From JABMPO01 sp964539785 (GTDB lineage: Bacteria > Fidelibacterota > Marinisomatia > Marinisomatales > TCS56), in contig CAZIJQ010000088.1 of NCBI GenBank assembly GCA_964539785.1, positions 1 to 6,666 of the forward strand: 6,666 nucleotides of DNA, given 5' to 3'. Shown here one piece after another: positions 1 to 5,781 of this stretch. The notes under the pieces were generated by a model. It was not told the DNA's origin. It made no database searches and saw only the letters and a program-made list of their open reading frames with translations. Positions within the stretch are counted from its first letter, which is position 1; each line of letters starts with the position of its first letter. The position numbers and the translations under genes were made by a program.

Positions 1-1601
1 CCATTCACGATCACATAATCGATTCCGGTGGGGTATTGGTGGGGATCTGCGAAGGTAGCGTTGTCGATTACCGTATCAGGGTTGAAAATGGTAATATCGG
101 CGAAATTGTTTTTTACCAGCGAACCGCGCTGTTTCAATTTTAATTTTTCCGCCGGCATTGATGTCATCATTTTTACCGCTTCCGGTAAAGTTAGTGTATT
201 CTGTTCCCGGACGTAGCGGCCCAGCACCCGGGGAAAGGCACCGTAATAGCGGGGGTGGGGCTTGCCTTTATGGAGGATTCCATAGGTCGCTGAAGCTGAT
301 CCATCGGAGCCAATCATTACATGGGGTGATTTTAATACCAATTTCAAATTATCCTCACTCATGGCAAAACCGACAATGCCAACATCCAGCCGGTCTTCGA
401 TCAACAGATTTCGTACAAACTCAGCCGGTTCCATTTTTTGTTCTTTCGAGCAAGTAAGAATATCCAGGCCTTCCCAGATTTTATTGGCTTCAGTCTCGCA
501 ACCGCTGATTAGCAGCCGGTTCCAGCCGCCGATTCGACGAGCGCGATCGTTGGCGTATTCCATTATTTTGACAGACTGCTGCGGGTCTTGCAAGCGGGCA
601 ATCCGCTCATCGGTATCGCCCTGGCGAGCCCACTGGGGGGTGAAACTGGTCAATCCCGTGCCCCAGGCATCGTAGGGGTAGCGGTCGGCCTTGACTGGCA
701 GGTTTTGCGCCGCTTCTTCCAGCATTTCCAGAATCCGCGGGACTTTGTACCAGTTATTTTGATTGCAGGCTTTCAGGTGGGAAATTTCGGTAGATACTCC
801 GGCCTCGCGGCAAATGGTTAATGCTTCTTCGATGGCTTCGATCACCGTATCGTCCTCATTGCGCATGTGGGTGGCATACAGTCCACCACGACGGGTAACT
901 ATCTTGCACAGGGCAATTATTTCAGCGGTATCGGCATAACTTCCCGGAGCGTATTCCAGGCCGGTGCTGAGCCCTATGCTGCCCATCTCCATTGAGCGCT
1001 CCAACAGTTTTTCCATATCCCGTAGCTGTTCCGGGGTAGGAGGTACGTCATTTTTGCCAACAACAGCCGCCCGCAGATCGCCATGACCGGTGAGGCTGCC
1101 ATAGTTAAAAGCAGTGCCCTTCACACGGATAGCATCAAAAAACCCACTGATATCAGTCCAGTTGACCTGCACGCCATACTCTTCTGACCATTCAGCACTC
1201 AACTCCTGGCGGTCGGAATCAGTCAATGGAAAAGGAGAATAACCGCAATTACCGCCGATTTCAGTGGTGATTCCCTGACGAATCTTGCTTTCGGCCCGGG
1301 GATTGGCGATCAATTCAACATCGGTGTGAGTGTGAATGTCGATGAAACCGGGAGCAACCACGTATTTCTCGGCATTGATTATCCGATCAGCCGTGGCAGC
1401 CGATAAATCGCCCATAGCGGTAATTTTACCGCCCACTATTCCCAGATCGGTTTTAACAGCTGGATTGCCCAATCCGTCGAACACCGATCCGTTGCGGATA
1501 ATAATATCAAATCGATTTCGTACGGAACTACCAATCAAAACTCCGGCAGTTGCCAGTGTCGTGGTCACAATAAATTTGCGGCGTGTGAATGATTTGCTCA
1601 T
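1..1601 (-). CDS. N-acyl-D-amino-acid deacylase (D-aminoacylase), Tat-exported, C-terminus beyond window
   Basis: I translated the minus frame by hand from the ATG at 1601: 533 codons are open to the left edge, so the C-terminus is missing but there is no frameshift. It is an amidohydrolase-superfamily metalloenzyme that hydrolyses N-acyl-D-amino acids to a D-amino acid and a carboxylate. Visible landmarks: a twin-arginine signal TRRKFIV at residues 6-12 with a hydrophobic stretch to about 26; the N-terminal beta segment FDIIIRNGSVFDG (31-43); the metal motif HTHTD (90-94, H90 and H92); Cys in GGNCG (C119); His in ATHMRNE (H245) and in EISHLK (H275); and the catalytic Asp in IGSDGSA (D433). 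From memory, Alcaligenes D-aminoacylase uses the equivalent H67, H69, C96, H220, H250 and D366, so the site looks complete. No clear AxA cleavage site follows the signal, so it may stay membrane-anchored. A weak GAGAGA (1608-1613) lies 6 bases before the ATG. The gene follows the symporter by 35 bases. Exact substrate (neutral, Glu or Asp) is not decidable. Confidence 0.9.
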   Translation of the reverse strand, partial: MSKSFTRRKFIVTTTLATAGVLIGSSVRNRFDIIIRNGSVFDGLGNPAVKTDLGIVGGKITAMGDLSAATADRIINAEKYVVAPGFIDIHTHTDVELIANPRAESKIRQGITTEIGGNCGYSPFPLTDSDRQELSAEWSEEYGVQVNWTDISGFFDAIRVKGTAFNYGSLTGHGDLRAAVVGKNDVPPTPEQLRDMEKLLERSMEMGSIGLSTGLEYAPGSYADTAEIIALCKIVTRRGGLYATHMRNEDDTVIEAIEEALTICREAGVSTEISHLKACNQNNWYKVPRILEMLEEAAQNLPVKADRYPYDAWGTGLTSFTPQWARQGDTDERIARLQDPQQSVKIMEYANDRARRIGGWNRLLISGCETEANKIWEGLDILTCSKEQKMEPAEFVRNLLIEDRLDVGIVGFAMSEDNLKLVLKSPHVMIGSDGSASATYGILHKGKPHPRYYGAFPRVLGRYVREQNTLTLPEAVKMMTSMPAEKLKLKQRGSLVKNNFADITIFNPDTVIDNATFADPHQYPTGIDYVIVN

Positions 1602-1636
1602 AGTTGGTCTCTCATTACTGTAACTGAATTTGTCAA

Positions 1637-3067
1637 TCATCGTTGACTATCGATATACGTATACTCTTTCACCTTACCATTTGTTGACTTTTTCAAAGTC
1701 GCAAAATAGCGGCGGGCTTCTTTCATAACCCTGGGCGATAACAGAATAGTGGCTGTCATGGTTGGAATGGCCATGATGGCATACATGCCGTCGACAAAAT
1801 TTACCGCCATATCGATCGATACCATTGCGGCTACGATCAGTGTAAGAGTATAGAAAATACGATAATATTTTTTTGCTTTAGTTCCAAAGAGATAGCTGGT
1901 GCACTTGCTGCCATAATAGGAATAGCCGATCATGGTTGAAACGGCAAATATCAAAACACAGAACATTAGAATATAGCGGCCTGCTTCTCCCATTTCGGCA
2001 GTGAATGCCATAGTTGTCAGGGTCACACCATTGGCTCCGCTGGTATGCCAGGCACCGGAGACCAGGATAACCAGACCGGTGATTGTACAGACAACTATCG
2101 TATCAATAAAGGGCCCGATCATGGCAACCAGGCCTTCCCTAATTGGTTCCTTCGTTTTGGCAGCACCGTGGGCCATGGCTTCGGTACCGATGCCAGCCTC
2201 ATTCGAAAAGGCCGCCCGTTTAATCCCGATGATCATGATTGCACCCAACGAACCGCCAAGTACCGCTTCGCCGGTGAAGGCATCGCGGAATATCAGGGCG
2301 AAGAGACCAGGAATCTCCGGCAGGTTAGTCAGCAGAACGTAGATCCCAGCCGCCATATAAATTAAAACCATGAATGGAACCATGCGCGAAGCCACGTAAC
2401 CGATGCGCTTGATCCCGCCAAAAATGACGCTGGCAACGACAATGGCCATGACGATTCCCACCAGGAAATTACCCATATAGGCATCACCGGCGAACAGGCC
2501 TTGATTATGGAAAACTTCATCGCGAATAATCTGGGTTAGCTGATTAGCTTGAAAAAGCACCAGACAGCCGAACAGGCCGGCCACGCTGAACAGCACCGAA
2601 AGGAATTTGAATTTTTTTCCCAGTCCCTGTTCAATATAATACATGGGTCCACCCTGAATTATGCCCTGATCGTCCTTACCGCGATACATGATCGCTAGGG
2701 AACAGGTGAAGAATTTGGTGGCCATTCCGACGATAGCCGACAGCCACATCCAGAACAGGGCGCCGGGACCACCGGTAGCGATGGCTATCGCCACACCACT
2801 GATATTGCCCATGCCCACAGTTGAGGCCAAAGCCGAAGAAAGCGCCTGGTAATGAGGGATCGCCCCTGGATCGTCATCGGAGTCGAATTTGCCCATTAAA
2901 ACATCGACCCCATGACGGAAATAGCGGAAAGGAGTGAAGCGGCAGTACAGGGTAAAATATAAACCCCCGCCCAATAATAATATGAGCAGTGGCATGCCCC
3001 ACATGAATCCGGAGAAATTGGCTAGTAAATTATCGAGGAAGGTAAAGAATGATGAATTTGTTTCCAT
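1637..3067 (-). CDS. AGCS-family sodium:alanine/glycine symporter
   Basis: This 476-residue, highly hydrophobic inner-membrane protein has full family length (AGCS, Pfam Na_Ala_symp; members include DagA and AlsT). It should import alanine, glycine or another small amino acid, often in both L and D forms, coupled to sodium. Diagnostic blocks: ALASTVGMGNISGVAIAIA (79-97) followed by TGGPGALFWMW (98-108), QGGPMYYIEQGL near 138-149, and RAAFSNEAGIG near residue 285-295, then IGPFIDTIVVC. About 10-11 membrane segments are expected from the hydrophobicity. The ATG at 3067 has no clear Shine-Dalgarno; the preceding bases are AT-rich. Downstream, the deacylase gene starts 35 bases after the TGA, on the same strand, so the pair probably shares a transcript and the substrate may be the amino acid released by the deacylase. 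In the third helix block I read KFFTCSLAIMYR, where many members carry Glu (KxxExxLA); this may mark a subfamily. The specific amino acid cannot be read from sequence. Confidence 0.95.
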   Translation of the reverse strand: METNSSFFTFLDNLLANFSGFMWGMPLLILLLGGGLYFTLYCRFTPFRYFRHGVDVLMGKFDSDDDPGAIPHYQALSSALASTVGMGNISGVAIAIATGGPGALFWMWLSAIVGMATKFFTCSLAIMYRGKDDQGIIQGGPMYYIEQGLGKKFKFLSVLFSVAGLFGCLVLFQANQLTQIIRDEVFHNQGLFAGDAYMGNFLVGIVMAIVVASVIFGGIKRIGYVASRMVPFMVLIYMAAGIYVLLTNLPEIPGLFALIFRDAFTGEAVLGGSLGAIMIIGIKRAAFSNEAGIGTEAMAHGAAKTKEPIREGLVAMIGPFIDTIVVCTITGLVILVSGAWHTSGANGVTLTTMAFTAEMGEAGRYILMFCVLIFAVSTMIGYSYYGSKCTSYLFGTKAKKYYRIFYTLTLIVAAMVSIDMAVNFVDGMYAIMAIPTMTATILLSPRVMKEARRYFATLKKSTNGKVKEYTYIDSQR

Positions 3068-3178
3068 AGTGAATTCTAATCGATGTTGGTTTTAACCGGA
3101 GGCGAATAGAGCTTCGCTGTAGCAGGCTCTGTATTTAATTTTACCGGTGGTTTTATTCATGAATTGCAGGAAAAAACT
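3068..3178. promoter_or_regulatory. divergent intergenic spacer, presumed promoters in both directions
   Basis: These 111 bases separate the minus-strand symporter/deacylase unit from the plus-strand small-ORF/DUF2721/NTF2 unit, so promoters for both should lie here or just inside the genes. I could not find a convincing -35/-10 pair on either strand. A short inverted repeat, AGAGC (3108-3112) and GCTCT (3126-3130) with a 13-base loop, sits near the middle and could be an operator or chance. The assignment rests on gene orientation only. Confidence 0.35.
3168..3171 (+). promoter_or_regulatory. Shine-Dalgarno AGGA of the small ORF
   Basis: AGGA (within GCAGGAAA) lies 7 bases before the ATG at 3179, a normal spacing. 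It is the main support that the 34-codon ORF is translated. Confidence 0.45.
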
Positions 3179-3283
3179 ATGAATATCAAGCGAACAATCA
3201 TAGTATTCTTATTGATCTACAACATTTTTTTGCTGTCGCGCAAATTTCAACCGGATTTAACGCGCTATAAACTGAAGTATTAG
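3179..3283 (+). CDS. possible small single-pass membrane peptide, 34 aa
   Basis: This short ORF (ATG 3179, TAG 3281-3283) encodes 34 residues. It begins MNIKRTIIVFLLIYNIF, continues LLSRKF and ends in a basic tail, TRYKLKY. The layout is a short basic N-terminus, one hydrophobic segment of about 14-15 residues (7-21) and a basic C-terminal tail, as in small inner-membrane peptides. An AGGA site with 7-base spacing precedes the ATG. The stop TAG shares bases 3282-3283 with the AGGAGGG that serves the next gene, so its translation would end right at that ribosome site and could couple the two genes. I do not recognise a family. Alternatively it may be a leader or a chance ORF; no homology could be tested. 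Confidence 0.4.
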   Translation: MNIKRTIIVFLLIYNIFLLSRKFQPDLTRYKLKY

Positions 3284-3288
3284 GAGGG
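3282..3288 (+). promoter_or_regulatory. strong Shine-Dalgarno AGGAGGG of the DUF2721 gene, overlapping the upstream stop
   Basis: AGGAGGG begins at the second base of the small ORF's TAG stop. The first ATG (3293) is 4 bases after the G run and a second in-frame ATG (3299) is 10 bases after it. Either start is possible and they differ by only two residues. Confidence 0.75.
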
Positions 3289-3292
3289 ACAA

Positions 3293-3691
3293 ATGGAAAT
3301 GACCTTAACTACACCGGCAATGCTGTTCCCGGCAATCTCACTATTGTTGCTGGCCTACACCAACCGTTTCCTGGCAATCGCCGGTCTGGTTCGCAATTTA
3401 TATGATCGTTACCAGGCCCGGCCGGAACAGAAAATTCAGGCTCAGATCGATAATTTGCGCTATCGACTGGGATTAATCCGCAATATGCAGGTTTTTGGGA
3501 TTTCCAGTCTGTTGCTCTGTGTACTGTGCATGTTTGTGCTGTTTCTGGGCCTAGTCGAATTCGGACAGGGCATATTTGCCGTCAGTTTACTCCTGATGCT
3601 GGTATCGCTGGGATTGTCCCTGCGGGAGATCCAGGTTTCCAATCGTGCCCTACGCTTCCAGCTGGAAGACTTGGAGGAAAAACTGAAGTGA
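3293..3691 (+). CDS. DUF2721 family small membrane protein
   Basis: The product has 132 residues (130 if the ATG at 3299 is used) and matches what I know of the DUF2721 family (Pfam): an N-terminal TTPAMLFPAISLLLLAYTNR block (6-25), a charged cytoplasmic-looking stretch rich in Arg/Gln/Glu (34-64, with LRYRLGLIRNMQ), a second helix (about 67-87), a third helix (about 93-110) and the family-like end SLREIQVSNRALRFQLEDLE. That gives three membrane segments and a C-terminal amphipathic, probably coiled, tail. The family is widespread in bacteria and has no established biochemical role. The gene sits between the small membrane ORF and an NTF2-like gene; its TGA (3689-3691) overlaps the GTG start of that gene, so the two should be translated together. 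A membrane anchor or partner role for the NTF2-like protein is only an inference. Confidence 0.88.
   Translation: MEMTLTTPAMLFPAISLLLLAYTNRFLAIAGLVRNLYDRYQARPEQKIQAQIDNLRYRLGLIRNMQVFGISSLLLCVLCMFVLFLGLVEFGQGIFAVSLLLMLVSLGLSLREIQVSNRALRFQLEDLEEKLK
3673..3678 (+). promoter_or_regulatory. Shine-Dalgarno GGAGGA that decides the GTG start at 3688
   Basis: GGAGGA inside the 3' end of the DUF2721 gene lies 9 bases before GTG 3688 but 21 bases before ATG 3700. The spacing favours the GTG, which also makes a four-base GTGA overlap with the preceding stop. Confidence 0.65.
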
Positions 3692-4125
3692 AGCCAGCGA
3701 TGACCAATACTGAACAGGAAATCAAAGAAATCGTTGATCGTGAAACAACAGCCTGGGATACCAAGAATGTGGACTTGTTGATGACAGTCTGGCACCAAGA
3801 CATGGTCTGGCCGTGGCCGCCACACGCCAAAGCCCACGATCCGGCGGAATGGGTGCTGGAATTAGGTCGTTTCAATTACCAGCGTTGGAAGACCGGCTGG
3901 CAAAAGTTATTCGATACCCACGAACTGGTGTATAATAAACGCAATCTCGTCAAGATTACGATCTCAAAGGAAGGTGACGGCGCCCTGGCGGTGGTAGATG
4001 TGGATACCCTCTGGCGCGATCAAAACGGCAATGTTTTTCACTGGCTGGGCCGGGCGGGGAAGGTGTACACTAAGGTGAACGGTGAATGGAAGTTGATCAT
4101 GCACACCGACCTGTTGGAGTATTGA
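3688..4125 (+). CDS. NTF2/SnoaL-like (DUF4440-type) protein
   Basis: From the GTG at 3688 the product is 145 residues (141 from ATG 3700), the usual size of a single NTF2-like cone domain. It starts with an acidic helix (TEQEIKEIVDRETTAWDTKN, residues 8-27), then the helix DLLMTVWHQDMVW followed by PWPPHAKAHD, a tryptophan-rich middle, the beta strands LVKITISKEGDGALAVVDVD and DTLWRDQNGNVFHWLGRAG, and the classic last strands GEWKLIMHTDLLEY. There is no signal peptide or membrane helix, so it is cytoplasmic. Members bind small hydrophobic ligands or act as isomerases, cyclases or dimeric accessory domains; no catalytic set can be assigned. The open frame extends further upstream within the DUF2721 gene, but that part is a shadow. 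The GTGA overlap with DUF2721 means co-translation and probably a joint function. Specific substrate is unknown. Confidence 0.85.
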   Translation: MKPAMTNTEQEIKEIVDRETTAWDTKNVDLLMTVWHQDMVWPWPPHAKAHDPAEWVLELGRFNYQRWKTGWQKLFDTHELVYNKRNLVKITISKEGDGALAVVDVDTLWRDQNGNVFHWLGRAGKVYTKVNGEWKLIMHTDLLEY

Positions 4126-4207
4126 GCCAGGAGCGAAGAACAGAGAGCAAAAAGCTGGGGAGTTGTGTGCAGGTTTAGAAAGAAATTACTGTCATTTTAA
4201 ACAAGCT

Positions 4208-4310
4208 TGTCATTTCGAGAAATCCCAATTAATTGGGAGATCGAAGAATCTCTGACTTATGTTTTTCGTAAAACGAAAGCTTGAGATTCTTCACTTCGTT
4301 CAGAATGACA
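4208..4310. repeat. 103-base intergenic inverted repeat, TGTCATT...AATGACA type
   Basis: Terminal arms TGTCATT (4208-4214) and AATGACA (4304-4310) are perfect inverses. Inside, GAAGAATCTC (4243-4252) pairs perfectly with GAGATTCTTC (4283-4292), the 16-base palindrome at 4223-4238 (centre AATTAATT) forms its own arm, and TTTCGT/ACGAAA (4264-4269 and 4273-4278) forms the apex of the inner hairpin. The wording of the right end (GATTCTTCACTTCGTTCAGA then ATGACA) resembles dispersed intergenic repeats known from many Gram-negative environmental genomes. It is probably a non-coding, possibly passively mobilised palindromic element. Confidence 0.75.
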
Positions 4311-4343
4311 ATTGCTCCAATTAGATTACTATAAGTTACCTCT

Positions 4344-4422
4344 GTCACCCTGAGCTTGTCCCAGCCCGCCATAGGTGTACCTGCCGAAAGTATGCAGGCA
4401 GGCACGCAGGCGGGGAAGGGTG
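4344..4422. repeat. nested GC-rich palindromic repeat, GTCACCCTGAGCTTGTC type
   Basis: Three nested inverse arm pairs share one centre: CACCCT (4346-4351) with AGGGTG (4417-4422), CCCGCC (4365-4370) with GGCGGG (4409-4414), and CCTGCC (4380-4385) with GGCAGG (4397-4402). The left end reads like one half of the common 'CTTCGACAAGCTCAGGGTGACA' repeat on the other strand, while the centre with CAGGCAGGC looks like a different repeat family. This suggests one repeat inserted into another. Confidence 0.6.
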
Positions 4423-4430
4423 GATGCGGA

Positions 4431-4459
4431 TGTCATACTTCGAAAGGCTCAGTATGACA
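4431..4459. repeat. hairpin TGTCATACT...AGTATGACA at the 3' end of the secreted NTF2-like gene
   Basis: Perfect 9-base arms (4431-4439 and 4451-4459) enclose an 11-base loop. The hairpin starts 12 bases after the stop codon of the minus-strand gene at 4472, so its transcript would end in this structure. No T-run follows, so stabilisation of the 3' end is as likely as termination. The sequence also looks like a variant of the neighbouring repeats. Confidence 0.6.
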
Positions 4460-4471
4460 TTTAATCTTTTG

Positions 4472-4918
4472 TTACTTCAAAGGCTTAAGGTTGGCGTGGG
4501 CGATCCATTTCCATCCACTTTCAGTCTGTAAAAAGACACTCATCCGAGGAGCGGGCGTTTTTGAAAGCCGCTTTCCATCAATCGTCTCTGCTACGGAAAC
4601 AAAATAAGTGGCAACAATAACTGGTCCATCCTGAGTTATATTAATGTCGGTCAGGGTGTATTCGCCTAGTTTCAGACCCTTGATCAGTTCAATCTCTTGT
4701 TCGTAATTGCTGGAGCCAGATTGGTGCACAGACTGAAAGCCTTTTGAGATTGTCTTTTCGATCGCTTCCATATCTGGCTTTGCCATATCTGACCATAATT
4801 GGACCAAGAGTTTTTCGCCCAGACTTTTTTCAGTTGTAACTTCCTGATCAGCCAGGACAGTCTGGCTAGCGAATAATGCGGTAAATGTCAATATTAGGAT
4901 CAATTTTAACGCTTTCAT
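4472..4918 (-). CDS. secreted NTF2/SnoaL-like (DUF4440-type) protein
   Basis: The product has 148 residues from the ATG at 4918. I prefer this start to the ATG at 4930 because GGGAG (4924-4928) lies 5 bases before it, while nothing suitable precedes 4930, and because it gives a clean signal peptide: MKALK, a hydrophobic core LILILTFTALFA, and a cleavage site VLA-DQ after residue 23. The mature part fits a single NTF2-like domain: helix SLGEKLLVQLWSDMAKPDME, a GFQSVHQSG turn, strands LGEYTLTDINITQDGPVIVA and YFVSVAETIDG, and the characteristic last strands SVFLQTESGWKWIAHANLKP. It should be periplasmic or outside the cell. Members of this fold bind small ligands or have unknown roles; no catalytic residues can be assigned. 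It converges on the cytoplasmic NTF2-like gene at 3688-4125 across the repeats. Both end in a GxWKxIxHxxL-like motif, but the rest differs, so recent duplication is unlikely. Confidence 0.8.
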   Translation of the reverse strand: MKALKLILILTFTALFASQTVLADQEVTTEKSLGEKLLVQLWSDMAKPDMEAIEKTISKGFQSVHQSGSSNYEQEIELIKGLKLGEYTLTDINITQDGPVIVATYFVSVAETIDGKRLSKTPAPRMSVFLQTESGWKWIAHANLKPLK

Positions 4919-4923
4919 ATCTA

Positions 4924-4928
4924 CTCCC
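4924..4928 (-). promoter_or_regulatory. Shine-Dalgarno GGGAG that decides the ATG start at 4918
   Basis: On the minus strand GGGAG is followed by five bases (TAGAT) and then ATG at 4918. The alternative ATG at 4930 overlaps the GGGAG itself and has no purine tract in front. Confidence 0.6.
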
Positions 4929-5121
4929 ATTCTAAGGTTTACGGGGCCTTAGCATCCCGCATACCAATATTTAAGAAGAATTTCCAACAGTGGTTTTCCC
5001 CCGGAAACAGAAGAGAGTAAAAAGCAGTAGGGCGCGGTTCCCACATCCGGTTATTGTAGTTAAGTTTACGGTATTGGCCGTGGTTGGGGCAAGGGCAAAA
5101 TGAATTAAGAACAATGATTAA

Positions 5122-5151
5122 CCTGTCTTCGTTTGGCTATGACAGGCAGGC
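5122..5151. repeat. hairpin CCTGTC...GACAGG followed by CAGGCAGGC
   Basis: CCTGTC (5122-5127) pairs with GACAGG (5141-5146) over a 13-base loop. CAGGCAGGC at 5143-5151 recurs exactly at 4395-4403, where it again follows a CCTGCC arm, so both belong to the same short repeat family. ATGAATTA occurs on both sides (5100-5107 and 5157-5164), which may be a target duplication or chance in AT-rich sequence. Confidence 0.5.
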
Positions 5152-5220
5152 GAATTATGAATTACAATCCTTTTCTGTGGATACTCAGAAATAACTCGTT
5201 GTGATCTCTTTCATTCTCTA

Positions 5221-5775
5221 TTAAGAAATTCCTCCCAAGTTGTACTCGCCCAGCTCTTGGGCTTCTTTGTTACCGCCGACTTTATCAATTCTCAAGAGAA
5301 CGACATCCCTGACCTTTTCCGTAGAGATCAATAAGTCGATCTCCCGGCAATCTTCAGGGGTGCCACTATTCAAGTAGGCCGGTTTCTTCAGATGACTCTG
5401 GCCCGACTCAAATGTATCCATTACCGTTCTTCTTATCGTGCACCCACTACAGTGAATGGTGTTGCCGCATCCTTCAGGGAGTTTCGCATAAGCACGCTCA
5501 AACACATCGCCACCCTTGGAATGTTCGATATCTGGTAATTCCTTTTGAAAAAGTGCGCGTGCATTCCTGTTTGCTGTGACGACAGTTCCTGTTTCATCAA
5601 CAACAAGCACTGGCGCTGTGAGGCTGTCAAGATAGGTTCCTAATTTCGTTCCCAATTCTGAAAAGAACTTTCTAGCACATTCTGTGCAAATTCCGTGCGT
5701 AATTACGTTTTTCAACTGGTTCTCCGAAGGAACCGTTCCCATATCCTTTGTGCACCATGCACACAATCTCTTCAA
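5221..5775 (-). CDS. stand-alone PAS-domain protein with two cysteine clusters
   Basis: The product has 184 residues and starts with TTG at 5775. That start is supported by AAGGAAGGA 6 bases upstream, by an in-frame TAA directly before it, and because the first internal ATG (codon 12) would delete the first CxxC. Order of parts: CxxC (C5, C8), then THGICTEC (H27, C30, C33), together resembling the zinc-binding knuckle often attached to bacterial signalling proteins; a PAS domain from about 45 (YLDSLTAPVLVVDETGTVVTANRNARALF, 48-76) to about 164; and inside it a second cluster GCGNTIHCSGCTIRR (C103, H108, C109, C112), with a further C143. It has no kinase, receiver or membrane segment, so it is likely a cytoplasmic sensor that works through a partner. 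Metal, heme or redox sensing is an inference from the cysteines. It is separated by 178 bases from the next gene upstream, so it need not share a transcript. Confidence 0.85.
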   Translation of the reverse strand: MKRLCAWCTKDMGTVPSENQLKNVITHGICTECARKFFSELGTKLGTYLDSLTAPVLVVDETGTVVTANRNARALFQKELPDIEHSKGGDVFERAYAKLPEGCGNTIHCSGCTIRRTVMDTFESGQSHLKKPAYLNSGTPEDCREIDLLISTEKVRDVVLLRIDKVGGNKEAQELGEYNLGGIS

Positions 5776-5781
5776 TTATGA

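Larger units (their letters stand above)
4126..4471. other. 346-base gene-free gap between converging genes, filled with palindromic repeats
   Basis: No convincing ORF is present. After about 60 unremarkable bases come a 10-base palindrome (ACAAGCTTGT, 4201-4210), an inverted repeat at 4208-4310, nested GC-rich arms at 4344-4422 and a hairpin at 4431-4459. TGTCATTT occurs twice as a direct repeat (4190-4197 and 4208-4215). No hairpin here is followed by a clear T-run, so a Rho-independent terminator is not shown, although both converging genes must end transcription here. Confidence 0.7.
4919..5220. other. 302-base gap upstream of the secreted NTF2-like gene
   Basis: No ORF of substance is present. 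It must hold the promoter of the minus-strand gene ending at 4472 and the 3' end of the PAS gene transcript; I found no convincing -35/-10 pair. It contains AGAGAGTAAAAAGC (5012-5025), which matches AGAGAGCAAAAAGC (4142-4155) at 13 of 14 bases, the hairpin at 5122-5146 and a weak 6-base stem at 5172-5191 without a T-run. Confidence 0.55.

Noticed and set aside
28..821. Four plus-strand ORFs of 62 to 104 codons
   Set aside because: They lie antisense to the continuous deacylase frame, which carries the family motifs and is open throughout.
1336..2365. Plus-strand ORFs of 95 to 113 codons at 1336, 2001 and 2045
   Set aside because: They are antisense shadows of the deacylase and symporter genes with no recognisable domain.
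3159..3182. Seven-codon ORF (ATG 3159 to TGA 3180-3182) overlapping the small ORF start
   Set aside because: It is too short, has no clear ribosome site and is easily due to chance.
3526..3687. Upstream extension of the NTF2-like frame to an ATG at 3526
   Set aside because: It would overlap most of the DUF2721 gene; the extra residues look unlike a protein and the Shine-Dalgarno supports GTG 3688.
3460..3875. Minus-strand ORFs of 97 and 125 codons
   Set aside because: They are antisense to the well-supported DUF2721 and NTF2-like genes.
5172..5191. TTTCTG/CAGAAA hairpin downstream of the PAS gene as a terminator
   Set aside because: The stem is weak and AT-rich, and no T-run follows in the minus-strand direction.
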